Shown: positions 17,625-26,754 of the stretch, piece by piece
Numbering within the stretch: the stretch's first letter is position 1
Layout of the letters: every line of letters starts with the position of its first letter
NCBI GenBank assembly: GCA_016124495.1
Contig: WGNP01000005.1
Location: forward strand, 59,807-123,806
Reading direction: 5' to 3'
Length of the DNA: 64,000 nt
Source of the DNA: Hyphomonas sp.
Lineage (GTDB): Bacteria > Pseudomonadota > Alphaproteobacteria > Caulobacterales > Hyphomonadaceae
Made by a program: the position numbers and the translations under genes
The notes under the pieces: generated by a model
Databases searched by the model: none
What the model was told of the DNA's origin: nothing
What the model saw: the letters and a program-made list of their open reading frames with translations, nothing else

Positions 17625-17659
17625 AAGCCGCCAGAGGATTTCTTCTGGCGGCTTTTCTT
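17625..17659 (+). terminator. Rho-independent terminator after the cytochrome c gene
   Basis: Perfect 11-bp stem (AAGCCGCCAGA at 17625-17635, TCTGGCGGCTT at 17644-17654), eight-base loop, then TTTTCTT. It insulates the cytochrome c gene from the bchI promoter immediately downstream. Confidence 0.93.
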
Positions 17660-17669
17660 ATGGAAAGCT

Positions 17670-17701
17670 TTGACATAGGCTTGTGTCTACTGTCGTTTAC
17701 A
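17670..17701 (+). promoter_or_regulatory. bchI promoter region with three 13-bp-spaced PpsR-type half-sites
   Basis: TTGACA at 17670-17675 may be a -35 box. Half-sites TGACA (17671), TGTCT (17684) and TTACA (17697) start exactly 13 bases apart. The last two form the classical CrtJ/PpsR palindrome TGT-N12-ACA. I see no good -10 at 16-17 bases. The bchI TTG start lies 23 bases beyond. Confidence 0.68.
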
Positions 17702-17723
17702 CTTTCCGCATTGGACCTGCGTC

Positions 17724-18737
17724 TTGGCCATCTTCCCGTTCGTCGCAATTGTTGGCCAGGAACCCCTGAAAGACGCGCTGCTGATGTCTGCAGTCGAGCC
17801 GTCGATCGGCGGCGTGCTGGCGCTGGGCGACCGGGGCACCGGCAAGTCGACCGCGATACGGGCCCTGGCGGCCCTGCTGCCTGAAATCGACGTCGTCCGC
17901 GGCTGCCCGTATCGCTGCCTGCCGTCCGTCCCGGCAGGCCTGTGCACCGTCTGCGAGCGCAAGGATAACCGGGTCGTCGAAAAGATGGCGGCGCCTGTCG
18001 TCGACCTGCCGCTCGGCGCCACCGAAGACCGGGTGGTTGGTGCGCTCGATCTCGAACGCGCCCTCTCCAAAGGCGAGAAGCGCTTCGAGCCGGGCCTGCT
18101 CGCCCGTGCCAACCGCGGCTTTCTCTACATCGATGAAGTGAACCTCCTCGACGACCATCTCGTGGACCTGTTGCTCGATGTGGCCGCGTCCGGCGAGAAC
18201 GTTGTCGAGCGCGAAGGCCTCTCCGTCCGCCACCCGGCGAAGTTCGTGCTGGTCGGCAGCGGCAACCCGGAGGAGGGGGACCTGCGCCCGCAACTGCTCG
18301 ACCGTTTCGGCCTCTGTGTGGACGTGCGCACCTCGACCGACCTTGCCGAGCGGATGGAAATCGTCCGCCGACGCGATACGTTCGAACAGGACCCGGCCGC
18401 CTTCATCAAGGACTGGTCACGCAAGACAGGCGCGCTGCGCAAACGCGTCGTCGAGGCGCGCGCCCGCGTACAGACCGTCACCCTGCCGGACGCGGTTCTG
18501 GCGAAAGCCGTCGAGCTTTGCCTGACGCTCGGCGCCGACGGCTTGCGCGGTGAGCTGACCCTGATGCGCGCCGCTAGGGCCCGTGCGGCCCTGTCCGGCG
18601 AAGCGGAGGTCTCAATGGAGACGCTGAAATCTGTTGCGCCGCTGGCGCTGCGCCACCGGCTGCGCAAGGATCCGCTGGACGATACCGATGCGGGCATCCG
18701 CGTCGAGCGTGCGGTTTCGGAGTTGTTCGTGTCGTGA
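17724..18737 (+). CDS. bchI: Magnesium chelatase AAA+ subunit
   Basis: 337 residues. Walker A is LGDRGTGKST (about 35-43) and Walker B LYIDEVNLLDDHL, followed by the BchI signatures CPYRCLPSVP and VGSGNPEEGDLRPQLLDRFG. It forms the ATPase ring that, with BchD and BchH, inserts Mg2+ into protoporphyrin IX, the first committed step of bacteriochlorophyll synthesis. The apparent start is TTG at 17724; no ATG gives the correct N-terminus. The stop overlaps the bchD GTG by four bases. First gene of bchIDO, behind a PpsR-type operator. Confidence 0.96.
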   Translation: MAIFPFVAIVGQEPLKDALLMSAVEPSIGGVLALGDRGTGKSTAIRALAALLPEIDVVRGCPYRCLPSVPAGLCTVCERKDNRVVEKMAAPVVDLPLGATEDRVVGALDLERALSKGEKRFEPGLLARANRGFLYIDEVNLLDDHLVDLLLDVAASGENVVEREGLSVRHPAKFVLVGSGNPEEGDLRPQLLDRFGLCVDVRTSTDLAERMEIVRRRDTFEQDPAAFIKDWSRKTGALRKRVVEARARVQTVTLPDAVLAKAVELCLTLGADGLRGELTLMRAARARAALSGEAEVSMETLKSVAPLALRHRLRKDPLDDTDAGIRVERAVSELFVS

Positions 18738-20527
18738 ACCCCGCCGCCGCACCGTCCACGGACCGGCAAGCCAACCGGGAAGCTTTCGAGCGGATGGACG
18801 CGGCGCGTTGGGGGCAGGCCGACCTGGCGGCGGCCTTGCTGGCGCTGATGCCGCTCCGGCTTAAAGGCGCCGTGTTCGACGGCGCCGCGCCGGAACTCGC
18901 CGGCCTGCTGCAGGACCGCCTCACACAGCGCCTCGGCGCCGGCACCGTGCTGCACCGTATGCCAGTCTCGATCACCGATGACCGTCTGATAGGCGGGCTG
19001 GATCTTGCCGCAACGCTTGCCGCGGGCAGCCCGATTGCCGAAACCGGACTGCTTGCCCGCGCCGATGGCGGCGTGCTGATTGTTCCAATGGCAGAGCGTC
19101 TCCCGGGCCGCGCCGCGGCGCAGCTTGCCCGCGTCATCGATACCGGTGAAGTGGAAACCGAACGCGACGGGCTGTCCCTCCGCACGCCTGCAAAATTCGT
19201 GACGCTCGCCTTTGCCGATCCGGACGAACCGGGCGACCTGCTGCCCGCAGGTCTCGGTGACCGGCTGGCCTTCGGATTGTCCCTACACGGCGTATCGCCC
19301 GCCCGGCCGAGGCCGGAAACATTGAGCCCCGCCATAGTCGACGCGGCGCGCGCCAAGCTGCGCTGGGTCTCGGTGCCGAATACCATCATGGACGCGCTGA
19401 TCGATGCAGGCTTGCGACTCGGCATCCGCTCGCTCCGTGCGCCGGCTTTCTGCCTTGCCGCCGCCCGCGGCATCGCTGCCTTGGCTGGGCGCGATGAGGT
19501 AACCGATGCAGATGCCTCGCTCGCCGCGGAACTTGTCTATGCAAGCCGCGCGAATGTGCTGATCGACCGTAGCGAACCGCCTGCGCCGCCGGAGCCGCCG
19601 GAGCCGGACAATGAGAACACGGACGACGTCTCCCGCCCGCAGCCGGAGGCGGATGAACTGACCGAGCTTCTGGTCGAAGCTGTGCGCGTGCGCGTCTCGC
19701 TCGACATGGCCGCCCGCGCGCGCACCACGCGCCAGCGCACCCGTCAGGAAGTGCCCACCGGCAGGTCTGGCGACATGGTTGATTCCCGCCGGCGCGGTAG
19801 CCGGATAGGCGCGCGCGCCGGCGACCCGCGCCGCGATGGCCGGCTCGACCTGCTCTCGACGCTGCGCACGGCCGCTCCCTGGCAACGCATCCGCGAGGCG
19901 CCGTCCGGCGGCGCGGTTATTTCCGTGCGCGCCAGCGATTTCCGCGTCAAACGCTTCCGCCATCGCAGCGAAGCAGTGGTGATCTTCGTCGTCGATGCCT
20001 CCGGCTCCTCGGCCATGAACCGCCTCGCCGACGCGAAGGGCGCAATCGAACTCTTGCTCAGTGGCTGCTACTCGCGCCGGGAGTCTGTGGCCCTGATCGC
20101 CTTCCGCAAGGAAGGCGCAAATCTGCTGCTGCCGCCGACGCGGTCGCTGACGCGGGTGAAGCGGTCTCTCTCTCGACTGCCGGGAGGCGGGGGCACGCCG
20201 CTGGCGGCAGGTATCGCGGCGGCGGCGCAACTCGTTCGGATCGAGCGGCGCAAGCGCAAGGCGCCGCATGTCGTGTTCCTGTCGGACGGGCAGGGCAATA
20301 TCGCGCTGGACGGCACGCCCGGGCGCGACCGCGCCGCCGAGGACGCGCGCGACATGGCGCGGCGGCTCAAGTCCCTGCAGGAGCGCGTTCTGTTCTTCGA
20401 CATTTCCAAACGCCCCAGCGCACAGGCCGAACTCATCAGTACAGAGATGGGCGCGATCTACCGCCCCTTGCCCCTTGCCGACGCCGCCCGCGTCTCGCGC
20501 GATGTGCGCAGCCTGCTGCTGGAGTAG
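18734..20527 (+). CDS. bchD: Magnesium chelatase subunit D
   Basis: 597 residues. An N-terminal degenerate AAA module related to BchI, an acidic Pro-rich linker (about 280-310, PPAPPEPPEPDNENTDD) and a C-terminal vWA integrin I domain with the MIDAS motif VVDASGSSA and later LSDGQGN. It links the BchI ring to BchH. GTG start within the bchI stop (GTGA). bchO follows after five bases. Confidence 0.95.
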   Translation: MNPAAAPSTDRQANREAFERMDAARWGQADLAAALLALMPLRLKGAVFDGAAPELAGLLQDRLTQRLGAGTVLHRMPVSITDDRLIGGLDLAATLAAGSPIAETGLLARADGGVLIVPMAERLPGRAAAQLARVIDTGEVETERDGLSLRTPAKFVTLAFADPDEPGDLLPAGLGDRLAFGLSLHGVSPARPRPETLSPAIVDAARAKLRWVSVPNTIMDALIDAGLRLGIRSLRAPAFCLAAARGIAALAGRDEVTDADASLAAELVYASRANVLIDRSEPPAPPEPPEPDNENTDDVSRPQPEADELTELLVEAVRVRVSLDMAARARTTRQRTRQEVPTGRSGDMVDSRRRGSRIGARAGDPRRDGRLDLLSTLRTAAPWQRIREAPSGGAVISVRASDFRVKRFRHRSEAVVIFVVDASGSSAMNRLADAKGAIELLLSGCYSRRESVALIAFRKEGANLLLPPTRSLTRVKRSLSRLPGGGGTPLAAGIAAAAQLVRIERRKRKAPHVVFLSDGQGNIALDGTPGRDRAAEDARDMARRLKSLQERVLFFDISKRPSAQAELISTEMGAIYRPLPLADAARVSRDVRSLLLE

Positions 20528-20532
20528 CGTCC

Positions 20533-21432
20533 GTGGCCAAGGGACTGGACTGGGAAACCGACGGCAGGAACTGGCCGAACCGCGCGCATAGCCGCTTCGT
20601 TGATGCGGCCACGACCCGCTGGCACGTGCAGCGCGCGGGGAAGGGGGAGCACGTCCTGCTGCTCCACGGGACCGGCGCCTCGACGCATTCCTGGGCCGGA
20701 CTCTTCCCGCTTCTCGCCGCGCGCTTCGACACCCTCGCGGTAGATTTTCCAGGGCACGGCTTCACGCAAAGCTTCATGCGCCTGGATTCCGCGCTTCCCG
20801 GAATGGTGCGTGCACTGAAGGTATTGCTGACGGCAGAAAATTTCCGTCCCGCGCTGATAGTCGGCCATTCCGCAGGCGCTGCGATCGCCGTCCGGATCGC
20901 GCCGGAGCTTGATCCGTGGCCGCGCGGCACGGTGTCGATCAACGGGGCGCTAAAACCGTTTGGTGGCCCTGCCGCGCTGATTGCGCCGGTGATGGCGAAA
21001 GCGCTGGCGATCAACCCGCTTGTCGCGCACGCGCTCGCAAGAGGTGGGCGTGACCCGTCCCGCGTCGCGCGCCTGATCGAAGGCACCGGCTCCCATCCGG
21101 GGCCGGACTACCTCGAATTTTATAGCCGTCTGTTCGGCAATCCGCAGCATGTCGCCGGTACCCTGTCGATGATGGCGAACTGGGATGTTTCCGGCGTCAT
21201 GGCGCCGTTCGAGCGCGCCGGTCTCAGCCTGCACCAGATCGTTGGTCTGAACGACCGCGCCGTGCCGCCCGAACATGCCGAGGCGTTGGCGCGGCGCTAC
21301 AAGGGCGCAAGCCTTGAGCGCCTGCCGGGCCTCGGCCATCTCGCACATGAGGAAGACGCCGCCTGCGTCGCGGCTTCGATCTTCTCCGCGTTCACAAACG
21401 CCGAACTGCCAGCCCGGAAAGCCGGTACATGA
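20533..21432 (+). CDS. bchO: Alpha/beta-hydrolase, Mg-chelatase-associated BchO
   Basis: 299 residues. Alpha/beta-hydrolase fold with the oxyanion strand LLLHGTGASTHSW, DFPGHGFTQ, the nucleophile elbow VGHSAGAAIA (Ser) and a C-terminal LPGLGHLAHEE (His). Located directly behind bchD, as in most purple bacteria. BchO is conserved in magnesium chelatase operons; its exact reaction is not established. GTG start with GGAG upstream. Confidence 0.92.
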   Translation: MAKGLDWETDGRNWPNRAHSRFVDAATTRWHVQRAGKGEHVLLLHGTGASTHSWAGLFPLLAARFDTLAVDFPGHGFTQSFMRLDSALPGMVRALKVLLTAENFRPALIVGHSAGAAIAVRIAPELDPWPRGTVSINGALKPFGGPAALIAPVMAKALAINPLVAHALARGGRDPSRVARLIEGTGSHPGPDYLEFYSRLFGNPQHVAGTLSMMANWDVSGVMAPFERAGLSLHQIVGLNDRAVPPEHAEALARRYKGASLERLPGLGHLAHEEDAACVAASIFSAFTNAELPARKAGT

Positions 21433-21550
21433 AAAAGCGTGACGAATGCGCAGCGCGCTCCATGTCACGCCTGCCTGTCGGGTTTGCAGATTGTCCGCTG
21501 CTACAGGGCGTCTGCGGACCGGACACAGGAAATTGAGGAGGCCCCGCGCC

Positions 21551-23086
21551 ATGGACGGAATGACCCACCCTATCGAGCCAGACACTGAAGCCCCGCATGC
21601 CATTGTTATAGGGGCCGGTTTCGGTGGCTTGGCCGCTGCTGTCCGGCTGGGTGCGAAAGGCTACCGCGTAACGGTGTTTGACAAGCTGGATGCAGCGGGA
21701 GGCAGGGCCTATACGTTCCGGCAGGACGGGTTCACCTTTGATGCTGGGCCGACAATCCTGACAGCCCCGCATCTCTTCAACGAGCTTTGGGCCTTGTGTG
21801 GCCGCCGGCTTGAAGACGATATCACACTCAAGGCGATCAACCCGTTCTATCGTATCCGCTTTGATGATGGCTCCGTGTTCGAAGCGCACGCCGACGAGGA
21901 CAAGACCCGTGCTGAAATCGCCAAGTTCGCTCCGGAAGACGTGGCCGGATTTGACCGCTTCCTGAAAGCCAGCGAAGCCATTTTCGACGCAGCCTATACC
22001 CAGCTTGCGGAGGAACCTTTTCACCGGGTCTCGACCCTTCTGAAGGCGGCTCCGGACATGGTACGTCTTGGCGGCGTTCGCTGCGTCTATGCAAAGGTCT
22101 CGGACTACTTCTCGAATGAAAAGCTGCGCATCGCCTTTTCCTTCCATCCCCTGTTCATCGGCGGAGATCCATTCGAGGCAACATCCTATTACTGCCTGAT
22201 ATCGCACCTTGAACGGATATGGGGCGTCCATTATGCCATCGGCGGCACGGGCGAACTGGTCCGGGGTCTTGTCAGCCTGATCGAAGGGCAGGGCAATTCG
22301 CTGCGCCTCAATACCGAAGTCGACGAGATAATCACGCATGACGGATGTGCGACAGGTGTACGTCTTGCAAACGGCGACGTGATCGATTGCGACCTGGTGG
22401 TCTCCAACGCCGAAATCGGCTGGACCTACTCGAAGCTGCTGCGCAACACCAAGAGGCGCGTCTGGACAGACCGGAAAGTCGCAAGGGCCGATTATTCGAT
22501 GAGTTTGTTCGTCTGGTATTTTGGAACGCGCCGGCAGTATGAGGACTGCTACCACCACACGATTGTTCTTGGCCCACGATATCGCGGCCTGCTGAAAGAC
22601 ATCTTCCGCAACAAGGTTCTTGCGGAAGATTTCAGCCTGTATCTTCATCGTCCGACGGCAAACGATCCATCGCTGGCGCCGCCAGGCTGCGACAGTTTCT
22701 ATGTGCTGGCGCCGGTTCCGCACCTTGACTCCGGCACTGATTGGGAAGCGATGGCAAGTCCGTTCCGGGAGCGGGTTGCCGAGAGACTGGAAGCAACCGT
22801 ATTGCCGGGTTTGCGGCAGGAAATCGTCAGCGAGCGGCTGATGACGCCCCTCGACTTCCGCGACCGCCTTCTGTCGACGAAGGGCGCGGCTTTCGGACTG
22901 GAGCCGAAGCTCCTGCAAAGCGCCTGGTTCCGCCCTCACAATGTGAGTGCTGACGTGAAGGGCCTCTATCTTGCGGGCGCCAGCACGCATCCCGGCGCAG
23001 GTGTGCCGAGTGTTCTGTCATCGGCCAAAGTGGTGGACAAGCTGGTTCCGGCAGCCTCGCTTTGGCGGGCTAGTCTGCGCGCCTGA
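21551..23086 (+). CDS. crtI: Phytoene desaturase
   Basis: 511 residues from the ATG at 21551 after GAGGAGG; the open frame extends upstream but without coding character. The N-terminal FAD site is AIVIGAGFGGLAAAVRL, followed by GGRAYTFRQDGFTFDAGPT. The bacterial CrtI C-terminal signature LYLAGASTHPGAGVPSVLSS is present. It introduces the double bonds that turn phytoene into neurosporene or lycopene. Convergent with crtD, six bases apart. Assigned crtI rather than crtD from overall sequence character; the other desaturase is the more divergent. Confidence 0.92.
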   Translation: MDGMTHPIEPDTEAPHAIVIGAGFGGLAAAVRLGAKGYRVTVFDKLDAAGGRAYTFRQDGFTFDAGPTILTAPHLFNELWALCGRRLEDDITLKAINPFYRIRFDDGSVFEAHADEDKTRAEIAKFAPEDVAGFDRFLKASEAIFDAAYTQLAEEPFHRVSTLLKAAPDMVRLGGVRCVYAKVSDYFSNEKLRIAFSFHPLFIGGDPFEATSYYCLISHLERIWGVHYAIGGTGELVRGLVSLIEGQGNSLRLNTEVDEIITHDGCATGVRLANGDVIDCDLVVSNAEIGWTYSKLLRNTKRRVWTDRKVARADYSMSLFVWYFGTRRQYEDCYHHTIVLGPRYRGLLKDIFRNKVLAEDFSLYLHRPTANDPSLAPPGCDSFYVLAPVPHLDSGTDWEAMASPFRERVAERLEATVLPGLRQEIVSERLMTPLDFRDRLLSTKGAAFGLEPKLLQSAWFRPHNVSADVKGLYLAGASTHPGAGVPSVLSSAKVVDKLVPAASLWRASLRA

Positions 23087-23091
23087 GCGCG

Positions 23092-24588
23092 CTAGGACCG
23101 CTTGCCGCGACTTAGATCCGACAAGATGCGCGCCGCGGCGAGGCGGCCGGACAGCGTCGCCATAGGGACGCCCGGCCCCGGATGGGCTGAGCCCCCGGCG
23201 AGGTAGAGGCCGGGAATGGGGGCGGCACTTCCAGGCCTCGCGAAACTCGCCATCGGGCCATGATTGGCCTGGCCATACAGCGCGCCGCCGGTTGCCGGAA
23301 AGAGGTTTGCAAAACCCTGTGGTGTCGTCGCGACGCCCTCTGACAAGCCGCCGTCGAGGGTAAGCCCGCAAGATTCGAGTTGTGCCAGCACGCGGCCGGA
23401 AAATCTGCCGGCATCAGTTATCGGCGATTGAACAAGATCGCCGTCAGGAGGGGCGTTGATGAGCAGCAGCAATCGCTCAGGGCCTTCCGGCGCCGCGTCG
23501 CCGCGGCGATCCTGGGCGCAGATATATACGGTCGGCCGCTGAGTGACCGTCCGGTCACGGAAGGCCGCATCGAACTCATCTTTATAGTCGTCCGAGAAGA
23601 ACACATTGTGATAGGCCAACGGCAAGCCTCGGGTCTGCGCCGCAACGCACCAGGTGATCGCCGACAGGGATCGCGCGCGGCGGGGCACTGTGGGCACTGA
23701 CCCGCGCACATCATCTCCGAGCAGGCCCGCGGAAAGCGCCGCCGCATCGCCATTGAAGACCACTGCGCCAGCCGGGATCTCCTCGCCGGATTTCAGCCTT
23801 ACCCCGCACACCGCGCCCCTGCTTACGAGGATGCGCCCGGCTTCTTCGCCAAAGCGGAATTTCGCGCCGCCTGCCTCGGCGAGGCGCCGGACCGCTGAGG
23901 CCAGCGCGCGCATCCCGCCATCCAGAAGCCAGACGCCGTCCTGCTCGACATGGGCGATCAGCATCAGGGTCGCCGGCGCGCGGAACGGTGAAGAGCCGAC
24001 ATAGGTTGAATACCGGCCAAAAAGCTGGCGCAGGCGGGGGTCAGTGAACCGTTGGCGCAGGCGCGACCAATACGTATCGAAAGGCCGGGTGCGCCACATT
24101 GCACCGAGGTCTCCGACCCTCAGCATCAGGCTGGCCGGGGTCGGCTTCTGGGCGGCCATGAAGGTGTCCTTCAGGGTCGTGTGAATGTCGCGGCACTCGG
24201 TAATGAAGCCCCGGTAGGCCTCGCCTTCGCGGCGGCCTGCAAAGGCGCCGATCGCGTCGGCCGATGCGTCTATGTCGGCATGCAGGTCGAGCACGCCGGA
24301 CTCCTGCCAGGCGTGGCGCGCGAGCACCGAGGCAGGCGTCAAACCCAGTGATGTGCCGAAGGTCTGGCCCCCGGTTTCGAACAGCGCTTCGAACACCCAG
24401 CGCATCGTGAACACGGTCGGACCGGCATCAATGTGCGTTCCGCCAGCCTCGACCTGCCGCATCTTGCCGCCTTCGCAGGCCGCCTTGTCGAGCACGGTGA
24501 CATCTAGCCCGGCATGCGCGAGGTCACTTGCCGCCGCAAGGCCGCCGGCGCCGGCGCCGATCACGACGACACGTCCCCGGGAGGTCAC
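23092..24588 (-). CDS. crtD: 1-hydroxycarotenoid 3,4-desaturase
   Basis: 498 residues from the GTG at 24588; an upstream extension of the frame merely runs across the neighbouring gene. FAD site VVVIGAGAGGLAAASDLAHA, then GGKMRQVEAGGTHIDAGPTV and the C-terminal LYLAGGSAHPGPGVPMATLS. CrtD desaturates the 3,4 bond after CrtC hydration and is needed for spheroidene/spirilloxanthin-type end groups. The start overlaps the stop of the membrane protein upstream (GTGA), so the two are translationally coupled. Confidence 0.9.
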   Translation of the reverse strand: MTSRGRVVVIGAGAGGLAAASDLAHAGLDVTVLDKAACEGGKMRQVEAGGTHIDAGPTVFTMRWVFEALFETGGQTFGTSLGLTPASVLARHAWQESGVLDLHADIDASADAIGAFAGRREGEAYRGFITECRDIHTTLKDTFMAAQKPTPASLMLRVGDLGAMWRTRPFDTYWSRLRQRFTDPRLRQLFGRYSTYVGSSPFRAPATLMLIAHVEQDGVWLLDGGMRALASAVRRLAEAGGAKFRFGEEAGRILVSRGAVCGVRLKSGEEIPAGAVVFNGDAAALSAGLLGDDVRGSVPTVPRRARSLSAITWCVAAQTRGLPLAYHNVFFSDDYKDEFDAAFRDRTVTQRPTVYICAQDRRGDAAPEGPERLLLLINAPPDGDLVQSPITDAGRFSGRVLAQLESCGLTLDGGLSEGVATTPQGFANLFPATGGALYGQANHGPMASFARPGSAAPIPGLYLAGGSAHPGPGVPMATLSGRLAAARILSDLSRGKRS

Positions 24589-25334
24589 GCGGCCGCCTTC
24601 GTCCGGGCACGGCGCAGCGGCGCGGTCGCGGCGCGCTGATGATACAGGATGAGAGACACGCCGACGATGAGCGGAATGCTCCAGAGCAACGGAGACAGCG
24701 CAAGCTCCGGCACGTAGCGGACCGCGCCGAAGGCGAGGAAGGCAGTGTAGACAGAAATGCCGGTGCCCACGAGCGCCTTGATGTGTTCGGTCAGCCATTC
24801 GAGCGGTTGCGTCCGCGCGCGCAGCATGAACCAGAGATTGGTGCCAACCGTGGCAAATCCGACGGCCGAGATGCCGACCATCATCCATTGACCGATCAGG
24901 ATACCCTGGACAGCGCAGTTCAGGGCAGCGGCCGTCAGCACAACCTGCAGGGCGATGTTGAGCGGGGACCGGTGACGTGCGTGATCGGTCCGGTTCAGGA
25001 TGCAGGCGCGGCCATACCAGGCGAGGTTTATCGTCAGGATAGCCAGAAACAACATCATCCAGCCGAAGATGCCCCGGATGATCTCCGGGCGTCCAAAGAT
25101 CTCGTGCGATGCAAGCTTGGGATGGGTTGCAAGCGGCTCGAGAAGGGTCAGCGTTGCCATCATCGCGGCGAAACTGGCGGTGGCCAGCATCAACCCGACA
25201 AATACCTGGCCCGACAGCTGGTGGAGGCGGCCGCCCTTGCGAGCGGAGATGGGTACCCAGAAGCCTGCAAGGCCTGGCGCACCGGTGATGATGTGCGCGG
25301 CGATAAGCAATTCGAAGGCATGGTGCATTGACAT
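24585..25334 (-). CDS. Multi-span membrane protein (DUF2306-like) coupled to crtD
   Basis: About 249 residues from ATG 25334 (25328 also possible). About seven hydrophobic helices are spread along the whole length. The N-terminal pattern, HIITGAPGLAGFW, then RKGGRLHQLSGQVFVGLM, resembles the DUF2306 family (polar K/R-G-x-x-H-x-x-x-G loop after helix 1-2). Its last codon overlaps the crtD start. It diverges from the P450 gene across 46 bases. A role in handling or modifying carotenoids is suggested only by position. Confidence 0.72.
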   Translation of the reverse strand: MSMHHAFELLIAAHIITGAPGLAGFWVPISARKGGRLHQLSGQVFVGLMLATASFAAMMATLTLLEPLATHPKLASHEIFGRPEIIRGIFGWMMLFLAILTINLAWYGRACILNRTDHARHRSPLNIALQVVLTAAALNCAVQGILIGQWMMVGISAVGFATVGTNLWFMLRARTQPLEWLTEHIKALVGTGISVYTAFLAFGAVRYVPELALSPLLWSIPLIVGVSLILYHQRAATAPLRRARTKAAA

Positions 25335-25380
25335 GAATATGCTAGTCCGTGGCAGGAGAAACAGCAGAGGACAATGGTGA

Positions 25381-26754
25381 ATGGCGCAAAAGCAGGGCCC
25401 TGCGCTTGATCCCCCGCGCCCTCGCCCCCTTTGGCCAGTCGCCGCGCTGGCCCGCACGCTCTGGCAGGGGGAGGGCAATCTCCTGGCGTTGCTTCCGGCC
25501 TCTGCGTATCGTGTCGCAGCAGGCGCGCTCGGCTATTCGCGCCGCTCGATCATCCTGTTCAACGATCCGGCGGTCGTCCGGCAGATTCTCGAGGATAAGG
25601 ACGGCATCTTTCCGAAGAGTGACCTGATGGTCGGTGCGCTCGAGGCGCTGATCGGCGAGTCTATTTTCGTGACGGACGGAGAGACCTGGCGCCGGCAACG
25701 GGCGATGATCGATCCGGCTTTCTCGCACATGCGCTTGTCGATTGCGTTCAAGGCCATGAGCGAGGCGGTCACCGATCAGGAAGGGCGCCTCGATCAACTT
25801 GCAGCCTCGGGCGAGCCTATGTCGCTTGATCTGGCGATGAGCCACCTTACCGCCGACATCATCTGCCGGACGGTCTTTTCGGTGTCGCTGGATGTGGGCG
25901 TCGCCCGGGATGTGTTCGACGATTTCATTGTCTTCGAACGCGATGTCGCGCAGGTCCGGATTGCGCGGTTGATTTCGGACCCGGCCTGGACGCGCGTTCC
26001 GCAAAAGCCCGGTGTGCTTGCCGCCTGCGCCCGGATCCGGTCGCATCTCGGCGCGCTGATCGACGGGCATACGGGTACGGATGATATTGCCGGCGCGGTC
26101 ATGGCCGCCCGGGACGCTTCCACGGGCGAGGGCTTTTCTAGGGATGAGCTTATCGACCAGCTGGGCGTATTCTTTCTTGCCGGACATGAGACGACCGCCA
26201 GCGCCCTCACCTGGGCTGTCTACATGCTCGCCAGCCGGCCGGACATCCTCGACCGCCTGCGGGCCGAGATCGATGCAGTTGCCGGCGACGGGCCGGTCAG
26301 TTTCGAACACACCCGGCGCATGCCGTTTGCGCGCGCCGTGTTCCGCGAGACCCTTCGCCTGTATCCGCCCATCACCTTCATGCCGAGAGTGGCGCTCAAG
26401 CCGGCCAGGATCGGTGGCCGGACCCTGCGGCGGGGTGCCCTGGTGATGATCGCGCCCTGGACCCTTCACCGGCACAAATCCTACTGGCAGGAACCCGACA
26501 GGTTCGATCCGGACCGCTTTCTGCCGGAGGGCGAAGCGGTGCAGACGCCCGGCGCCTTCATTCCGTTCGGGGCTGGACCGCATACCTGCGTCGGGGCTGG
26601 CTTCGCAACAGCTGAAGGCATCCTTGTTCTCGCGCGCCTTGCGCGCCGCTTTGACTTTGACGTCAGCGAGGCTCGCGGCGTGCGCCCCGTTGCGCGACTG
26701 ACGACACGCCCGGCCCGTGAGATCATGTGCCGGGTACGGCTGCGACATGTCTGA
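25381..26754 (+). CDS. Cytochrome P450 inside the carotenoid gene block
   Basis: 457 residues, complete. I-helix AGHETT (267-272), ExxR in FRETLRLYPP (E323, R326), C-helix WRRQR (103-107) and haem loop FGAGPHTCVG with the thiolate Cys403. The loop has His where most P450s have Arg (FxxGxRxCxG). No membrane anchor, as usual for bacterial P450s. Its genomic position suggests oxidation of a carotenoid (hydroxyl, aldehyde or acid formation). The only precedent I would name is the CYP175-type carotene hydroxylases, to which I cannot claim orthology. ATG behind AGAGGA. The 3' end overlaps the ATP-grasp gene by 32 bases. Confidence 0.9.
   Translation: MAQKQGPALDPPRPRPLWPVAALARTLWQGEGNLLALLPASAYRVAAGALGYSRRSIILFNDPAVVRQILEDKDGIFPKSDLMVGALEALIGESIFVTDGETWRRQRAMIDPAFSHMRLSIAFKAMSEAVTDQEGRLDQLAASGEPMSLDLAMSHLTADIICRTVFSVSLDVGVARDVFDDFIVFERDVAQVRIARLISDPAWTRVPQKPGVLAACARIRSHLGALIDGHTGTDDIAGAVMAARDASTGEGFSRDELIDQLGVFFLAGHETTASALTWAVYMLASRPDILDRLRAEIDAVAGDGPVSFEHTRRMPFARAVFRETLRLYPPITFMPRVALKPARIGGRTLRRGALVMIAPWTLHRHKSYWQEPDRFDPDRFLPEGEAVQTPGAFIPFGAGPHTCVGAGFATAEGILVLARLARRFDFDVSEARGVRPVARLTTRPAREIMCRVRLRHV

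Noticed and set aside
24589..24888. Upstream extension of the crtD frame by about 100 residues
   Set aside because: The added sequence is the shadow of the overlapping membrane-protein gene. The FAD motif begins right after the GTG at 24588, which overlaps the neighbour's stop as in other junctions here.
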